Source of the DNA: Burkholderiales bacterium
Lineage (GTDB): Bacteria; Pseudomonadota; Gammaproteobacteria; Burkholderiales; Burkholderiaceae_F
Assembly (NCBI GenBank): GCA_020248865.1
Contig: JADCGS010000001.1
Coordinates: forward strand, 1 to 64,000
Direction: 5' to 3'
DNA: 64,000 bases
The position numbers and the translations under genes are program-made. The notes below the pieces were generated by a model. It was not told where the DNA came from. It ran no database searches and saw only the letters and a list, made by a program, of their open reading frames with translations. This document shows positions 54,686 through 63,703 of the stretch, one piece after another. Position 1 is the stretch's first letter, and each line of letters opens with the position of its first letter.

Positions 54686-55381
54686 ATGACGGATAAGAGC
54701 CACGCGGCCACCTCGGCAGATCCACCACCCGACCGCGGCGCGCGCGCCCGCACCTATCGCTTGCTGCTGGACCACGCCATGGCGCTGGTCAGGCACGGGC
54801 AGCTCGTTTCGGTCGCCGAGGTTGCGGCCAGCGCCGGTGTGTCGCGCGCGACGGCCTACCGGTATTTCCCGAGCCGCGCCCAGCTCATTACGGCAATCGT
54901 CGAGGAGAGCCTCGGCCCCGTGCGCAGTTTCGAGCCGGCAGCCGCGGACGGCAGGGCCCGGCTGCAGGAACTGTTCGACCGGACTTTTCCGCGATTCAAG
55001 GAGTTCGAGCCGCAGTTGCGCGCCGCGTTGCAGTTGTCACTCGAACACTGGGCGCGTGCGCGCGCCGGCACGCTGCAAGAGGAGCCGTTCCGGCGCGGTC
55101 ACCGGATCAAGATCCTGGAACGGGCCGCGGCTCCGTTGCGGCGGGCGCTCGGCGAGGACCGGTTCAACGGTCTGCTGCGGGCGCTTTCGATCATCTATGG
55201 AATCGAGCCGTACGTGGTGCTCAAGGACATCTGGGACGCCTCGGACGCGGAAGTCGAAGCGACGGCTCGCTGGATGGCGGATGCGCTGATTCGCGCGGCG
55301 GTGTTGGACGCGGGCAAGAGTGCGCTGACTACGGTGGGTGCGGCGATTGCAGCGCCGGCGCGGCGGCGCAAGGCGTCTTAG
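54686..55381 (+). CDS. TetR-family transcriptional regulator
   Basis: A 231-residue repressor. The N-terminal helix-turn-helix is YRLLLDHAMALVRHGQLVSV, then AEVAASAGVSRATAYRYFPS and RAQLITAIVEE; the rest is the helical ligand-binding domain. ATG 54686 is used because the upstream ATG at 54620 lies inside the operator palindrome. It is divergent from the 12-gene operon and should repress it until the imported compound or a product binds. Confidence 0.9.
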   Translation: MTDKSHAATSADPPPDRGARARTYRLLLDHAMALVRHGQLVSVAEVAASAGVSRATAYRYFPSRAQLITAIVEESLGPVRSFEPAAADGRARLQELFDRTFPRFKEFEPQLRAALQLSLEHWARARAGTLQEEPFRRGHRIKILERAAAPLRRALGEDRFNGLLRALSIIYGIEPYVVLKDIWDASDAEVEATARWMADALIRAAVLDAGKSALTTVGAAIAAPARRRKAS

Positions 55382-55869
55382 GACGGCGCCTTTGTCGACG
55401 CGACGCTCGAAAGTAACGCGGATAATGTTGATTATGTTAAGTCATCTGGGTGGCCTCGCCTCGCACGCGGCCGACAAGGGCCCGCGGACCCAGCGGGCGG
55501 CGCGCGGGTTGCCCTCCGCGCCACCCAGACCTGAAGTCCGACCCTCATGTCCCGCGCGAACGGCTGCCGCAGGTCAGCCGCTGCAGCGCGTGCTATGACC
55601 CACCGCACGTGGCCGCCGGCTCGAACCCGTTCGCCCTCGAAACCGCGGCCTTGGTGCCTGCTGAGGCCAGCCTCCGGCCGGCCCGCCGGAGCGGCGGCCG
55701 GTTCACCGGCGCGGGCTTGCCCGAGTGCCGCTGAGGCGCGCGCGCGCGCCCGTACCTGCGCCAGTTCAGCCCGCGCCCGGCCGCTGCCGCGCGCGGTCGC
55801 CCGCACGTGCCCCCCGTCTCGCTTGACAGCGCACAACGAGCCGCCATGGCGGCGATCTAGCCTCCTTCC
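55382..55869. other. 488-base gene-free stretch
   Basis: No supported gene. A short AT-rich island at about 55420-55445 (GATAATGTTGATTATGTTAA) stands out against the GC-rich background and may be a promoter or operator, but it is over 400 bases from the next start. The promoter of the exporter operon should be nearer 55869. Confidence 0.45.
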
Positions 55870-56595
55870 ATGCATGCCGCCTCTTCCCCAAGCCCTGCCG
55901 TCTTCGTCTGCCGCGGACTGTGCAAGACCTACGGCAGCGGCGCGGTCGCCGTGCACGCGCTGGTCGACATCGATCTGGAGATCGGCGGCGGCGAGTTCAT
56001 CGTGCTGCTGGGCCCGTCGGGCAGCGGCAAGTCCACGCTGCTCAACATTCTCGGCGGCCTGGACGTGCCGACCACCGGCGAGGTGCGCTTCGGCGACCAT
56101 GTGCTGACCGGCGCCGGCGAGGCCGATCTGACGCGTTACCGGCGCGAGCACGTGGGTTTCGTTTTCCAGTTCTACAACCTGATCCCCAGCCTAACGGTGC
56201 GCGAGAACATCGCGCTGGTCACCGACATCGCGCCGCAGGCCATGGACATCGACGAGGCGATCGGTCTGGTCGACCTCACGGCACGCCGCGACCACTTTCC
56301 GGCCCAGTTGTCCGGCGGCGAGCAGCAGCGGGTGGCGATCGCGCGCGCGATCGTGAAGAAGCCCGAGGTCCTGCTGTGCGACGAGCCGACCGGCGCACTC
56401 GACTATGCGACCGGCAAGGTGGTGCTGGAGGCGATCGCCCGCATCAACCACGACCTGGGCACCACCGCCGTCGTCATCACGCACAACGCCGCCATCGCCG
56501 GCATGGCCGACCGCGTGATCCACCTGGCCAATGGCCGCATTGCGAGCGTGGAGCGCAACGCCCGCAAGATCACGCCGGGGGAACTCGCGTGGTGA
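55870..56595 (+). CDS. MacB/LolD-type ABC transporter ATPase
   Basis: A 241-residue ATPase: Walker [13 protein letters not shown], the LolD/MacB-typical [20 protein letters not shown], signature [19 protein letters not shown] and Walker [12 protein letters not shown]. With the FtsX-type permease and HlyD adaptor downstream it makes a tripartite exporter drawing substrate from the periplasm or inner membrane. Ten bases before the permease start. Confidence 0.92.
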   Translation: MHAASSPSPAVFVCRGLCKTYGSGAVAVHALVDIDLEIGGGEFIVLLGPSGSGKSTLLNILGGLDVPTTGEVRFGDHVLTGAGEADLTRYRREHVGFVFQFYNLIPSLTVRENIALVTDIAPQAMDIDEAIGLVDLTARRDHFPAQLSGGEQQRVAIARAIVKKPEVLLCDEPTGALDYATGKVVLEAIARINHDLGTTAVVITHNAAIAGMADRVIHLANGRIASVERNARKITPGELAW

Positions 56596-56605
56596 GGAGC
56601 ACGGC

Positions 56606-58984
56606 GTGAGGGCGCTCGACCGCAAGCTGCTGCGCGACCTGCGCAGCCTGTGGAGCCAGGCGCTCACCATCGCGCTGGTGGTGGCCAGCGGTGTTGGCGG
56701 CCTGCTGACCACGCTGTCGGCGGTCGACTCGCTGGCCGCGGCGCGCGACGACTTTTACGCGAGCGGACGCTTTGCCGACGTGTTCGCCGCGGTCAAGCGC
56801 GCACCGCGCGCCCTGGAGGAGCGGCTGCGCGCGCTGCCGGGCGTGGCCGACGTGCAGACGCACGTCGAGGCCGACGTGCGCATCACGCTGGAGGGCGTGA
56901 GCGATCCGGTCATCGGTCGCCTGATCGGACTGGACCGGCGGCAGCCGGCGCGCATGAATCTCGTGACCCTGCGGCGCGGGTTCGCCGAGGCCAGCGGCAC
57001 ACCCGGTCCGCCGCTGGCCGACGGCAGCCTGCCGGTGTGGGTGTCGGAGTCGTTTGCCGAGGTGCGCGGCCTCCGGTTGGACGACCACCTCACCGCGCTG
57101 GTCAATGGCCGCCAGCGCACGCTGCGCGTGTCCGGCGTGGCACTGGCGCCCGACTACATCTTCGCGGGCCTGTTCGGCATGCCCGACCTGCGCGGCTTCG
57201 GCGTGTTCTGGGTCGACGCCGAGGCGCTGACGGCGGCCTACGACATGACCGGTGCCTTCAACCGCATCGCCATCAAGCTCGCGCCCGGTGCTGCCGAGCG
57301 CGCCGTGATCGATGCACTGCAGCGTCCCCTGGCCGCCTACGGCGCGCGCGAAGCCTACGGCCGCGCCGACCAGACCTCGCACGCCATGCTCGACAACGAG
57401 ATCAAGGAGCAGCGGGTGCTGGGCACCGTGCTGCCGGCCATTTTCTTTGCGGTTGCGGCCTTCCTGCTCAATGTCGTCGTCTCGCGCCTGGTGGCCGCGC
57501 AGCGCGAGCAGGTGGCGGCGCTCAAGGCGCTCGGCTACGCCAGTTCCGCGATTGCCGCCCATTACCTGAAACTGGTGCTGGTGATCGTGGTCGTCGGCTT
57601 CCTGCTAGGGCTGGCGCTTGGCAAGCTGCTCGGGCTGCTGTTTACGGGGCTGTACGCCGAGTTCTTTCGCCTGCCCCGCTTCGACCATCGACTGGCACCC
57701 TGGCTTGTGCTGGCAGCGGCCGGCCTGACGCTGGCGACCGCCGTGGCCGGCACGCTGGGTGCAATCGGCGCCACGGTGCGACTGGCACCGGCCGAGGCAA
57801 TGCGGCCGCCCGCGCCCGGGCGCTACCGGCGCACCCTGCCCGAGCGGCTCGGCTTGACGCGGCTGCCAACGGCGCTGCGGATGATCCTGCGCGAGATGGA
57901 GCGCCGCCCGTGGCGCACGGCGCTTTCCACCGGCGGCGTGGCGGCAGCGGTGGCCATCGTGGTGCTGGGCAACTTCATCCGCGACGCGATGGACACGATC
58001 GTGGATTCGCAATTCAACGTGGCCATGCGCAGCGATGTGGCCGTCTGGACGCTGGAGGCGGTGGACGACAGCGCGCGCCACGCGCTGGCGCGCCTGCCCG
58101 GCGTGATCATGACGGAGTCCACGCGCTTCGTGCCGGTCACGCTGGTCAACGGACATCGGCGCGAACGCTCGCAGATCCGCGGCTACGCCGAAGAGCCCGA
58201 GCTGTACCGCATCGCCGACGTTCACAACCACAACACGCAGCCCACCGGCGCGGGACTCGTCCTCACCGACCGTCTGGCGGCCAAGCTCGGCGTCGGCGTC
58301 GGCGACACGCTGCTCGTCGAGGTGCTCGAGGGCCGCGCGCAGACCCTGCACCTGCCGGTCGATGCCCTGGTCACCGAGATGATGGGCCTGAACGCGTACA
58401 TGGGGCGCCATGCGCTCAACCGTGCGCTGGGCGACGGCGATCTGAGCAACGGTTTCGCGCTGAAGACCGAGGCCGGCCGCGAGGCGGCGGCGCTGGAGGC
58501 AACGCGCCAGATGCCCAGGGTGATCGGCGCCTTCAGCAAGGCCAGCCTGATGCGCAACATGCAGGAGATCAGCGCCCGCAACATCCGCATCATGAGCACC
58601 GTGCTGACGGTGTTCGCGGCCGTCATCGCCGTCGGCGTGGTCTACAACAACGCGCGCATCGCACTGGCCGAGCGCAGTTGGGAGCTGGCGAGCCTGCGCG
58701 TGCTCGGCTTCAGCCGCGCCGAGGTCTCGGGGCTGCTGCTGGGCGAGATGGCGCTGACCCTCGCGCTGGCCGTGCCGCTCGGCTGGCTGCTCGGCTGGGG
58801 TCTGGTCCACGAGGTGGTGCAGTTGCTCAGGAGCGACCAGTTCCACTTCCCGGTCGTGATCCTGCCCCGTACGTATGCTTGGGCCGCGCTGGCCGTGCTG
58901 CTGTCGGCCGCCGTCAGCGCGCTCGTGGTCCGCCGTCGCATCGACCGGCTCGACATGGTGGCGGCCCTGAAGACCCGTGAATGA
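56606..58984 (+). CDS. FtsX-like ABC transporter permease with two FtsX domains
   Basis: A 792-residue permease. It has an N-terminal helix (LTIALVVASGVGGLLTTLSA), a periplasmic MacB-like domain (about 50-240), three helices around 265-395, a central helix near 440, a second periplasmic domain and a final three-helix FtsX unit (residues ~660-780). The duplicated FtsX layout is that of large DevC/YknZ-type permeases. GTG 56606 with GAGGAG upstream is the best start. Works with the ATPase before it and the adaptor after it. Confidence 0.88.
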   Translation: MRALDRKLLRDLRSLWSQALTIALVVASGVGGLLTTLSAVDSLAAARDDFYASGRFADVFAAVKRAPRALEERLRALPGVADVQTHVEADVRITLEGVSDPVIGRLIGLDRRQPARMNLVTLRRGFAEASGTPGPPLADGSLPVWVSESFAEVRGLRLDDHLTALVNGRQRTLRVSGVALAPDYIFAGLFGMPDLRGFGVFWVDAEALTAAYDMTGAFNRIAIKLAPGAAERAVIDALQRPLAAYGAREAYGRADQTSHAMLDNEIKEQRVLGTVLPAIFFAVAAFLLNVVVSRLVAAQREQVAALKALGYASSAIAAHYLKLVLVIVVVGFLLGLALGKLLGLLFTGLYAEFFRLPRFDHRLAPWLVLAAAGLTLATAVAGTLGAIGATVRLAPAEAMRPPAPGRYRRTLPERLGLTRLPTALRMILREMERRPWRTALSTGGVAAAVAIVVLGNFIRDAMDTIVDSQFNVAMRSDVAVWTLEAVDDSARHALARLPGVIMTESTRFVPVTLVNGHRRERSQIRGYAEEPELYRIADVHNHNTQPTGAGLVLTDRLAAKLGVGVGDTLLVEVLEGRAQTLHLPVDALVTEMMGLNAYMGRHALNRALGDGDLSNGFALKTEAGREAAALEATRQMPRVIGAFSKASLMRNMQEISARNIRIMSTVLTVFAAVIAVGVVYNNARIALAERSWELASLRVLGFSRAEVSGLLLGEMALTLALAVPLGWLLGWGLVHEVVQLLRSDQFHFPVVILPRTYAWAALAVLLSAAVSALVVRRRIDRLDMVAALKTRE

Positions 58985-58994
58985 GGTTGCGCCG

Positions 58995-60227
58995 ATGAGT
59001 CGCAGGAGCTGGATCGCCGCCATAGCTGCCGCCGTGCTGCTGGGGCTCGCACTGCTGTGGGCCTTTGCGCCGCAGCCGGTTGCGGTCGAGGTCGCCGCGG
59101 TCACCCAGGGCCGCTTCGAGACCACCATCGACGAGGACGGCAAGACCCGTCTGGCCGACCGCTATGTGGTCGCCGCCGCCCTGGCCGGCCGGCTGGCCCG
59201 GATCGGCCTGCGCGAAGGCGATCCGGTGCAAGCCGGCATGACCGTGGCGACCCTGACGCCGGCGCTGCCGGCGCTGCAGGACGAACGCACGCGACGCGAG
59301 TTGCGCGCGCGCGTCGAGGCCGCCGAGGACAACGTGACGCGGGCCGGCGCGCGCGTGCAACGCGTGCAGGTCGCGCTCGCGCAGGCCCGCACCGAGCAGC
59401 GCCGCAGCGAGGAACTGTCGCAGCAGGGGTTCATCGCGCCGACCAAGCTCGATGCCGATCGCCTCGCCACCGAGGCGGCGCAGCGCGAGCTCGACACCGC
59501 CGCTGCCGAACAGCGCATCGCCGGGCACGACCTGGAGCAGGCTCGCGCCGCGCTCGGCGCCGCGCAGCCGGGTGCGGCCGCCCGTCCCTTCGAGGTGCGC
59601 TCCCCGATCGGCGGGCGGGTGATGCGCGTCCTGCAGCAGAGCGAGACGGTGGTTGCGCTGGGCACGCCGCTCATCGAGCTTGGCGATACCCAGCGCCTGG
59701 AGATCGTCGCTGAACTGCTGACTGCCGATGCGCTCGCGGCCGCGCCCGGCCGGCGCGTACGGATCGAGAGCTGGGGCGGTCCGGCTGCCCTGGAAGGCCG
59801 GGTTCGCGCGGTGGAACCTGCGGCCTTCACCAAGGTGTCCGCCCTGGGCGTCGAGGAGCAGCGGGTCCGCGTGCTGATCGACTTCACCAGCCCGCATGCT
59901 CAGTGGCAGGCGCTGGGCGACGGGTTCCGGGTGGGCGTGCGCATTGTCACCGTGGCGCAGGAGGAGGCGCTGCAGGTGCCCGTGAGCGCCGTCTTCCCGC
60001 TGCCCGCCGATGGCGCGGGACCGGGGCTGGATACGGCTGCCGACCCGCCAACCCACGCGGTGTTCGTGGTCGAGGGCGGCCTCGCCCGCCAGGTGCCGGT
60101 CCGCCTCGGCGGCCGCAACGGCAGCGCCGCTTGGATCCGCAGCGGGCTCGCCCTGGGCACTTCGGTCATCGTTTACCCGCCGGCCACCGTGCGCGACGGC
60201 GTTCGGGTGCGCGTGCGCGGCAGTTGA
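58995..60227 (+). CDS. HlyD/MacA-type periplasmic adaptor protein
   Basis: A 410-residue membrane-fusion protein. N-terminal helix (about 5-25), barrel/lipoyl segment (FETTIDEDGKTRLADRYVVA), long coiled-coil hairpin (about 90-190), second lipoyl half with FEVRSPIGGRVMRVLQQSE, then beta-barrel and membrane-proximal domains. It bridges the inner-membrane permease to an outer-membrane channel, which is not encoded here. ATG 58995 is preferred (TGAGG upstream); a GTG at 58977 would overlap the permease by eight bases. Confidence 0.9.
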   Translation: MSRRSWIAAIAAAVLLGLALLWAFAPQPVAVEVAAVTQGRFETTIDEDGKTRLADRYVVAAALAGRLARIGLREGDPVQAGMTVATLTPALPALQDERTRRELRARVEAAEDNVTRAGARVQRVQVALAQARTEQRRSEELSQQGFIAPTKLDADRLATEAAQRELDTAAAEQRIAGHDLEQARAALGAAQPGAAARPFEVRSPIGGRVMRVLQQSETVVALGTPLIELGDTQRLEIVAELLTADALAAAPGRRVRIESWGGPAALEGRVRAVEPAAFTKVSALGVEEQRVRVLIDFTSPHAQWQALGDGFRVGVRIVTVAQEEALQVPVSAVFPLPADGAGPGLDTAADPPTHAVFVVEGGLARQVPVRLGGRNGSAAWIRSGLALGTSVIVYPPATVRDGVRVRVRGS

Positions 60228-60288
60228 GGCCTGCCACGCAGCGCGGCTCCGGCCCTGCGATGACGGCCGCCGATGCGCCGCCCTTTCG

Positions 60289-60948
60289 CTACTCGGCGCC
60301 GATCCCCTTGGCCCAGGCCGCAAAGCGCGCGTCCTTGGCCGACAGGTAGCGCTCGTTGTGCGGGTTGGCGGGCACCTTGATGGGCACCTGCGCGAGCACC
60401 TGCACGCCGTGCTGTTCCAGTTGCACCACCTTGGAAGGGTTGGCCGTCAGCAGCCGGATCTGGTTCACGCCAAGGGCCAGCAGCATCCCGGCGGCCATGT
60501 CGTACTCGCGGGCGTCGGCCCGGTGGCCCAGGTAACGGTTGGCCTCGAAGGTGTCCATGCCGTCATCCTGCAGCGCGTAAGCGTCGATCTTGGCCGCCAG
60601 GCCGATGCCGCGGCCCTCCTGCATCAGATAGAGCAGCAGGCCGCCTTCGGCCTGCATCTGGGCCAGCGCAGCATCGAGTTGCTCGCCGCAGTCGCAGCGC
60701 TGCGAGCCCAGCACGTCACCGGTGATGCAGGACGAGTGCACCCTCACCCAGGGGACCGGCTGGGTATCGAGATCGCCGAAAATCAGGGCGAAGTGGTCGG
60801 GCTGGTCGAGGCCGTCGAACGTGACGATCTGCGCCAGGACGGGCGTGCCGCGCTTGAGAGGCAGGGGTACACGACGGCGCACGCTCACCACCTTGCGCCG
60901 GGCATGAAGGCTGGACACGGTGGCAGGGGCGGGCTTGGCTACGGACAT
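60289..60948 (-). CDS. ribA: GTP cyclohydrolase II
   Basis: A 219-residue enzyme opening GTP to the first riboflavin precursor. Zinc cysteines lie in SSCITGDVLGSQRCDCGEQ; YLMQEGRGIGLAAKIDAYAL carries the catalytic residues; LLTANPSKVVQLEQHGV is the C-terminal hallmark. Single-domain form (no DHBP synthase). Cytoplasmic, monocistronic. Confidence 0.95.
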   Translation of the reverse strand: MSVAKPAPATVSSLHARRKVVSVRRRVPLPLKRGTPVLAQIVTFDGLDQPDHFALIFGDLDTQPVPWVRVHSSCITGDVLGSQRCDCGEQLDAALAQMQAEGGLLLYLMQEGRGIGLAAKIDAYALQDDGMDTFEANRYLGHRADAREYDMAAGMLLALGVNQIRLLTANPSKVVQLEQHGVQVLAQVPIKVPANPHNERYLSAKDARFAAWAKGIGAE

Positions 60949-61312
60949 CGCGGGACGGCAGATCGCGGCCGCAGGCGCCGGCCGCCGGAACAGGACAGGG
61001 ACTCAACTGTAGCCAATCCACGGCGCCGGACGCCGCTTCGGTGGGAGCGGGTGCTGCGGGGGTTCGCGGCCGGCGGCGGATGCGGTGCCGTGGCCGCAAG
61101 CCGACCGACGTCATGGGCGCGGAATCCTGCACGGCGGCGGCCGTGTTCGTGCACGCCTGGACTTGCGAATCCAGGTCCGCCGCACCCGTGGTGGCCTCAG
61201 GCCGATCGGCCGCGAGTCTCCGGGCCGGGTGCGCTGCATCCCGAAAGGACAGCGGCGGCCGGCAAGAGCCGGGCGGCTCGGGAAGTTACTTTAAAAGTAA
61301 TTTATGAGATGA
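60949..61312. other. 364-base intergenic stretch with hairpins and an AT-rich palindrome
   Basis: No gene found. It includes a 6-bp stem at 61156-61175, a 5-bp stem at 61266-61279 and the perfect AT-rich palindrome at 61286-61300. The ribA promoter should lie next to 60948; no FMN riboswitch (RFN) pattern was seen. Confidence 0.5.
61286..61300. repeat. AT-rich perfect palindrome beyond tatD
   Basis: TTACTTT-A-AAAGTAA, 12 bases past the tatD stop (at 61313 on the minus strand). Its base composition contrasts strongly with the surroundings. Could be part of a terminator for tatD or a protein-binding site. Confidence 0.5.
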
Positions 61313-62080
61313 CTATTGCAAAACATTGAATAGCATGTAGAAATTTTGAGAAGATGCTCGAGCGATCTCGTCGGCCGAGACATCCCTCAGGCGGCCAATC
61401 ATGGCCGCCACGTGGGGAACGAATCCCGGTTCGTTGGTCTTGCCGCGGTGCGGCACCGGAGCCAGATATGGCGCATCGGTCTCGATCAGCAATCGATCCA
61501 GGGGCACCCGGGCAGCCACCTGCTGCAATTCCACGGCGCTCTTGAACGTGACGATGCCCGAGAACGAGATGTAGAACCCCAGGTCGAGCGCCGCCTGGGC
61601 GACCTCCCAGGACTCGGTGAAGCAGTGCATCACCCCGCCCGCCTTCTCGGCACCCTCCTCCCGCATGATCCGCAGGGTGTCGGATGCGGCAGACCGCGTG
61701 TGGATGATCAGCGGCTTGCCGCAAGCCCGCGCGGCGCGGATGTGGACGCGAAAGCGCTCACGCTGCCATTCGAGCGGCTCGTTCAGACGATAGTAGTCAA
61801 GCCCGGTCTCGCCGATGGCGACCACCTTGGGAACCTGTGCCAGTTCAAGCAGCCTGGCTACGGTCGGCTCTTCGCCCCCCTGGGAGTCCGGGTGCACCCC
61901 GACCGATGCATGGATGTGGGGGTACGCCTGCGCCAGGGCCTGCACCTGCGCAAACTCTTCCAGTGTCACGCAGACGTTCAGGGCGGCGCTGACCTGCGCA
62001 GAACGCATGCGCGCCAGCACCTGGTCGATCTGGCCAGCCAGTTCCGGGAACGACAAATGGCAGTGCGAGTCGACGTACAT
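61313..62080 (-). CDS. tatD: TatD-family metal-dependent hydrolase (DNase)
   Basis: A 255-residue TIM-barrel hydrolase: VDSHCHL with the HxH metal pair, IGETGLDYYR, HTRSAASDT, MHCFTESWEVA and LLIETDAPYLAPVPHRGK. TatD proteins are 3'-5' exonucleases acting in DNA repair or degradation. It follows pilZ, the usual Burkholderiales order tmk-holB-pilZ-tatD. The last dozen codons are unusually AT-rich for this genome. Confidence 0.93.
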   Translation of the reverse strand: MYVDSHCHLSFPELAGQIDQVLARMRSAQVSAALNVCVTLEEFAQVQALAQAYPHIHASVGVHPDSQGGEEPTVARLLELAQVPKVVAIGETGLDYYRLNEPLEWQRERFRVHIRAARACGKPLIIHTRSAASDTLRIMREEGAEKAGGVMHCFTESWEVAQAALDLGFYISFSGIVTFKSAVELQQVAARVPLDRLLIETDAPYLAPVPHRGKTNEPGFVPHVAAMIGRLRDVSADEIARASSQNFYMLFNVLQ

Positions 62081-62135
62081 CGACAGAGCCGCGAAAGACG
62101 GGTGGCGCGCCGGCCGCCCGGCGGCCGTGCCAGCG

Positions 62136-62564
62136 CTAGATGGTGTGAGTCGGACGGGACGACTTCAAGGCCGCCCCGAGAATGTCTTCGATCCGCTTGC
62201 GCGCAATTGCGCCACTCTCGTCCGCCGGGAAGTGCACGCCGATGCCGGGCGTGCGGTTGGCGCCGCCGGCCGGGCTGATCCAGACCACGCGGCCGGCCAC
62301 CGGCAACTTGGTCGGATCGTCCATCAGCATGAGAATCAGGTAGACCTCATCGCCTAACTGGTAAGCGCGGGAGGTTGGAACGAAGATACCGCCGTTCTTC
62401 AGGTAGGCCATGTAGGCGGCATAAAGGGCCGCCTTCTCCTTGATCGCCAGCGACAACACCGCCGGACGGCCGCCGGCGGGCGTACCGGCAGCACCCATTT
62501 GGGTGGCCGGGCCCTGCATCGCGAGGCGAGTCAGCGGTCCGGCATTGGCGGGGGCGTCATTCAT
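62136..62564 (-). CDS. pilZ: PilZ-domain protein, type IV pilus assembly
   Basis: A 142-residue protein with a single PilZ domain (residues ~35-125: LSLAIKEKAALYAAYMAYLK, NGGIFVPTSRAYQLGDEVYL, GRVVWISPAGG). The c-di-GMP binding RxxxR is not evident, as in the classic PilZ pilus protein. It overlaps holB by 4 bp (ATGA). Associated with type IV pilus assembly and twitching. Confidence 0.9.
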   Translation of the reverse strand: MNDAPANAGPLTRLAMQGPATQMGAAGTPAGGRPAVLSLAIKEKAALYAAYMAYLKNGGIFVPTSRAYQLGDEVYLILMLMDDPTKLPVAGRVVWISPAGGANRTPGIGVHFPADESGAIARKRIEDILGAALKSSRPTHTI

Positions 62565-63703
62565 CGGTCGAGGGCTCCAGCAGGCGCAGCGCGCAGGACA
62601 CCGGCATACCCCAGCAGCGCGCTCTCCACCACGAGACGGGCATTGAGCGGATGATCCCGCGTCGCCTGCAGACGGTTGAGCTGGTCGACCCAGGCCAGGA
62701 TGACCGGGGCCGACGCCGCGCGCGCCAGGCGCGCCAGCGCCTGTGAATGATCGGGATGATATCGGACGTCGCCGCCGGCCATAAGCGCCAATAAGTCCCA
62801 GGCCCAGCGCTGAAACAGCGAAATTGCCGCCTCTGCGGGAACCGTCTTGCCAAGCTGGCCTGCCACCTCGGCGGCCGACAGCGTCGGCCCCTGTGCCAGC
62901 AGCGCGACAAGCGTGCGGCGAAGTTCGGCGTCCAGCCGCGTCGGGGTCTCCGCATCCTCGTCGACGTCCTGCGCGGCCAGCCAGGCCGCCAGCGGGCTGC
63001 CGCCGGCCTCGGCCAGTGCCGCTTCCGGCTTGACCACGCCGCCGCTGCGCAGCCAGGCGAGCACGGCGGTCCGGTCGGGAGCCCGGCATCGCACCAGCAG
63101 GCAACGCGATCGCACGGTGGGCAGCACGTCGTCGATGGCATCGGTGGCCAGGACGAACAGCGTGCCCGCAGGGGGTTCCTCCAGCATCTTGAGCAGCGCA
63201 TTGGCCGCTTCGATCGTGATGCGTTCGGCTGGCGCGAGCACCACCACGCGCAGACCGCCACGATGGGTCGAGGTCGTCAGGAAACGCGCCAGCCGCCGCA
63301 CGGCATCGATGCGGATCTCGCGTGAAGCGCGTGCGCTGCGAGCCGCGTCCGGATCCGGCTCGGCGGGCGGCACAACCGCGCCGCCGCCTTCGCCCTCCTC
63401 GTCGGCGTTGTCGGCCTCATCCTCGCCGGTCAGGCGCCAGCGCGCCATCACGTCCGGGACCACCACGCGCAGGTCGGGATGTGCGCCCGCCGCAAACCAG
63501 CCGCAGGCTGGACATTGCCCGCAGGCGTGACCGTCGTTCCGAGGCGACTCGCACAGACGGGCCTGCGCATAGTCCAGCGCCAGTACCTTCTTGCCGATGC
63601 CGGCCGCCCCATGCAGCAGCACGGCGTGCACGCTGCGCGCCTGCAAGGCGCGCAGGGCGGCAAAATCCTCGGCCTGCCAGGGCAGGCGGCTCAGCCGTGC
63701 CAT
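62561..63703 (-). CDS. holB: DNA polymerase III subunit delta prime
   Basis: A 380-residue clamp-loader subunit. P-loop-like GAAGIGKK, four zinc cysteines in CGQCPACGW and the upstream Cys, and TVRSRCLLVRC, the SRC motif. An acidic, glycine-rich insert (DEADNADEEGEGGGA) lies near residue 100. Its start overlaps the tmk end by 13 bases. Essential replication gene. Confidence 0.94.
   Translation of the reverse strand: MARLSRLPWQAEDFAALRALQARSVHAVLLHGAAGIGKKVLALDYAQARLCESPRNDGHACGQCPACGWFAAGAHPDLRVVVPDVMARWRLTGEDEADNADEEGEGGGAVVPPAEPDPDAARSARASREIRIDAVRRLARFLTTSTHRGGLRVVVLAPAERITIEAANALLKMLEEPPAGTLFVLATDAIDDVLPTVRSRCLLVRCRAPDRTAVLAWLRSGGVVKPEAALAEAGGSPLAAWLAAQDVDEDAETPTRLDAELRRTLVALLAQGPTLSAAEVAGQLGKTVPAEAAISLFQRWAWDLLALMAGGDVRYHPDHSQALARLARAASAPVILAWVDQLNRLQATRDHPLNARLVVESALLGYAGVLRAAPAGALDR

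Noticed and set aside
60949-61312. Possible FMN riboswitch ahead of ribA
   Set aside because: The conserved RFN-element segments are absent; the short hairpins there do not form the six-helix pattern.
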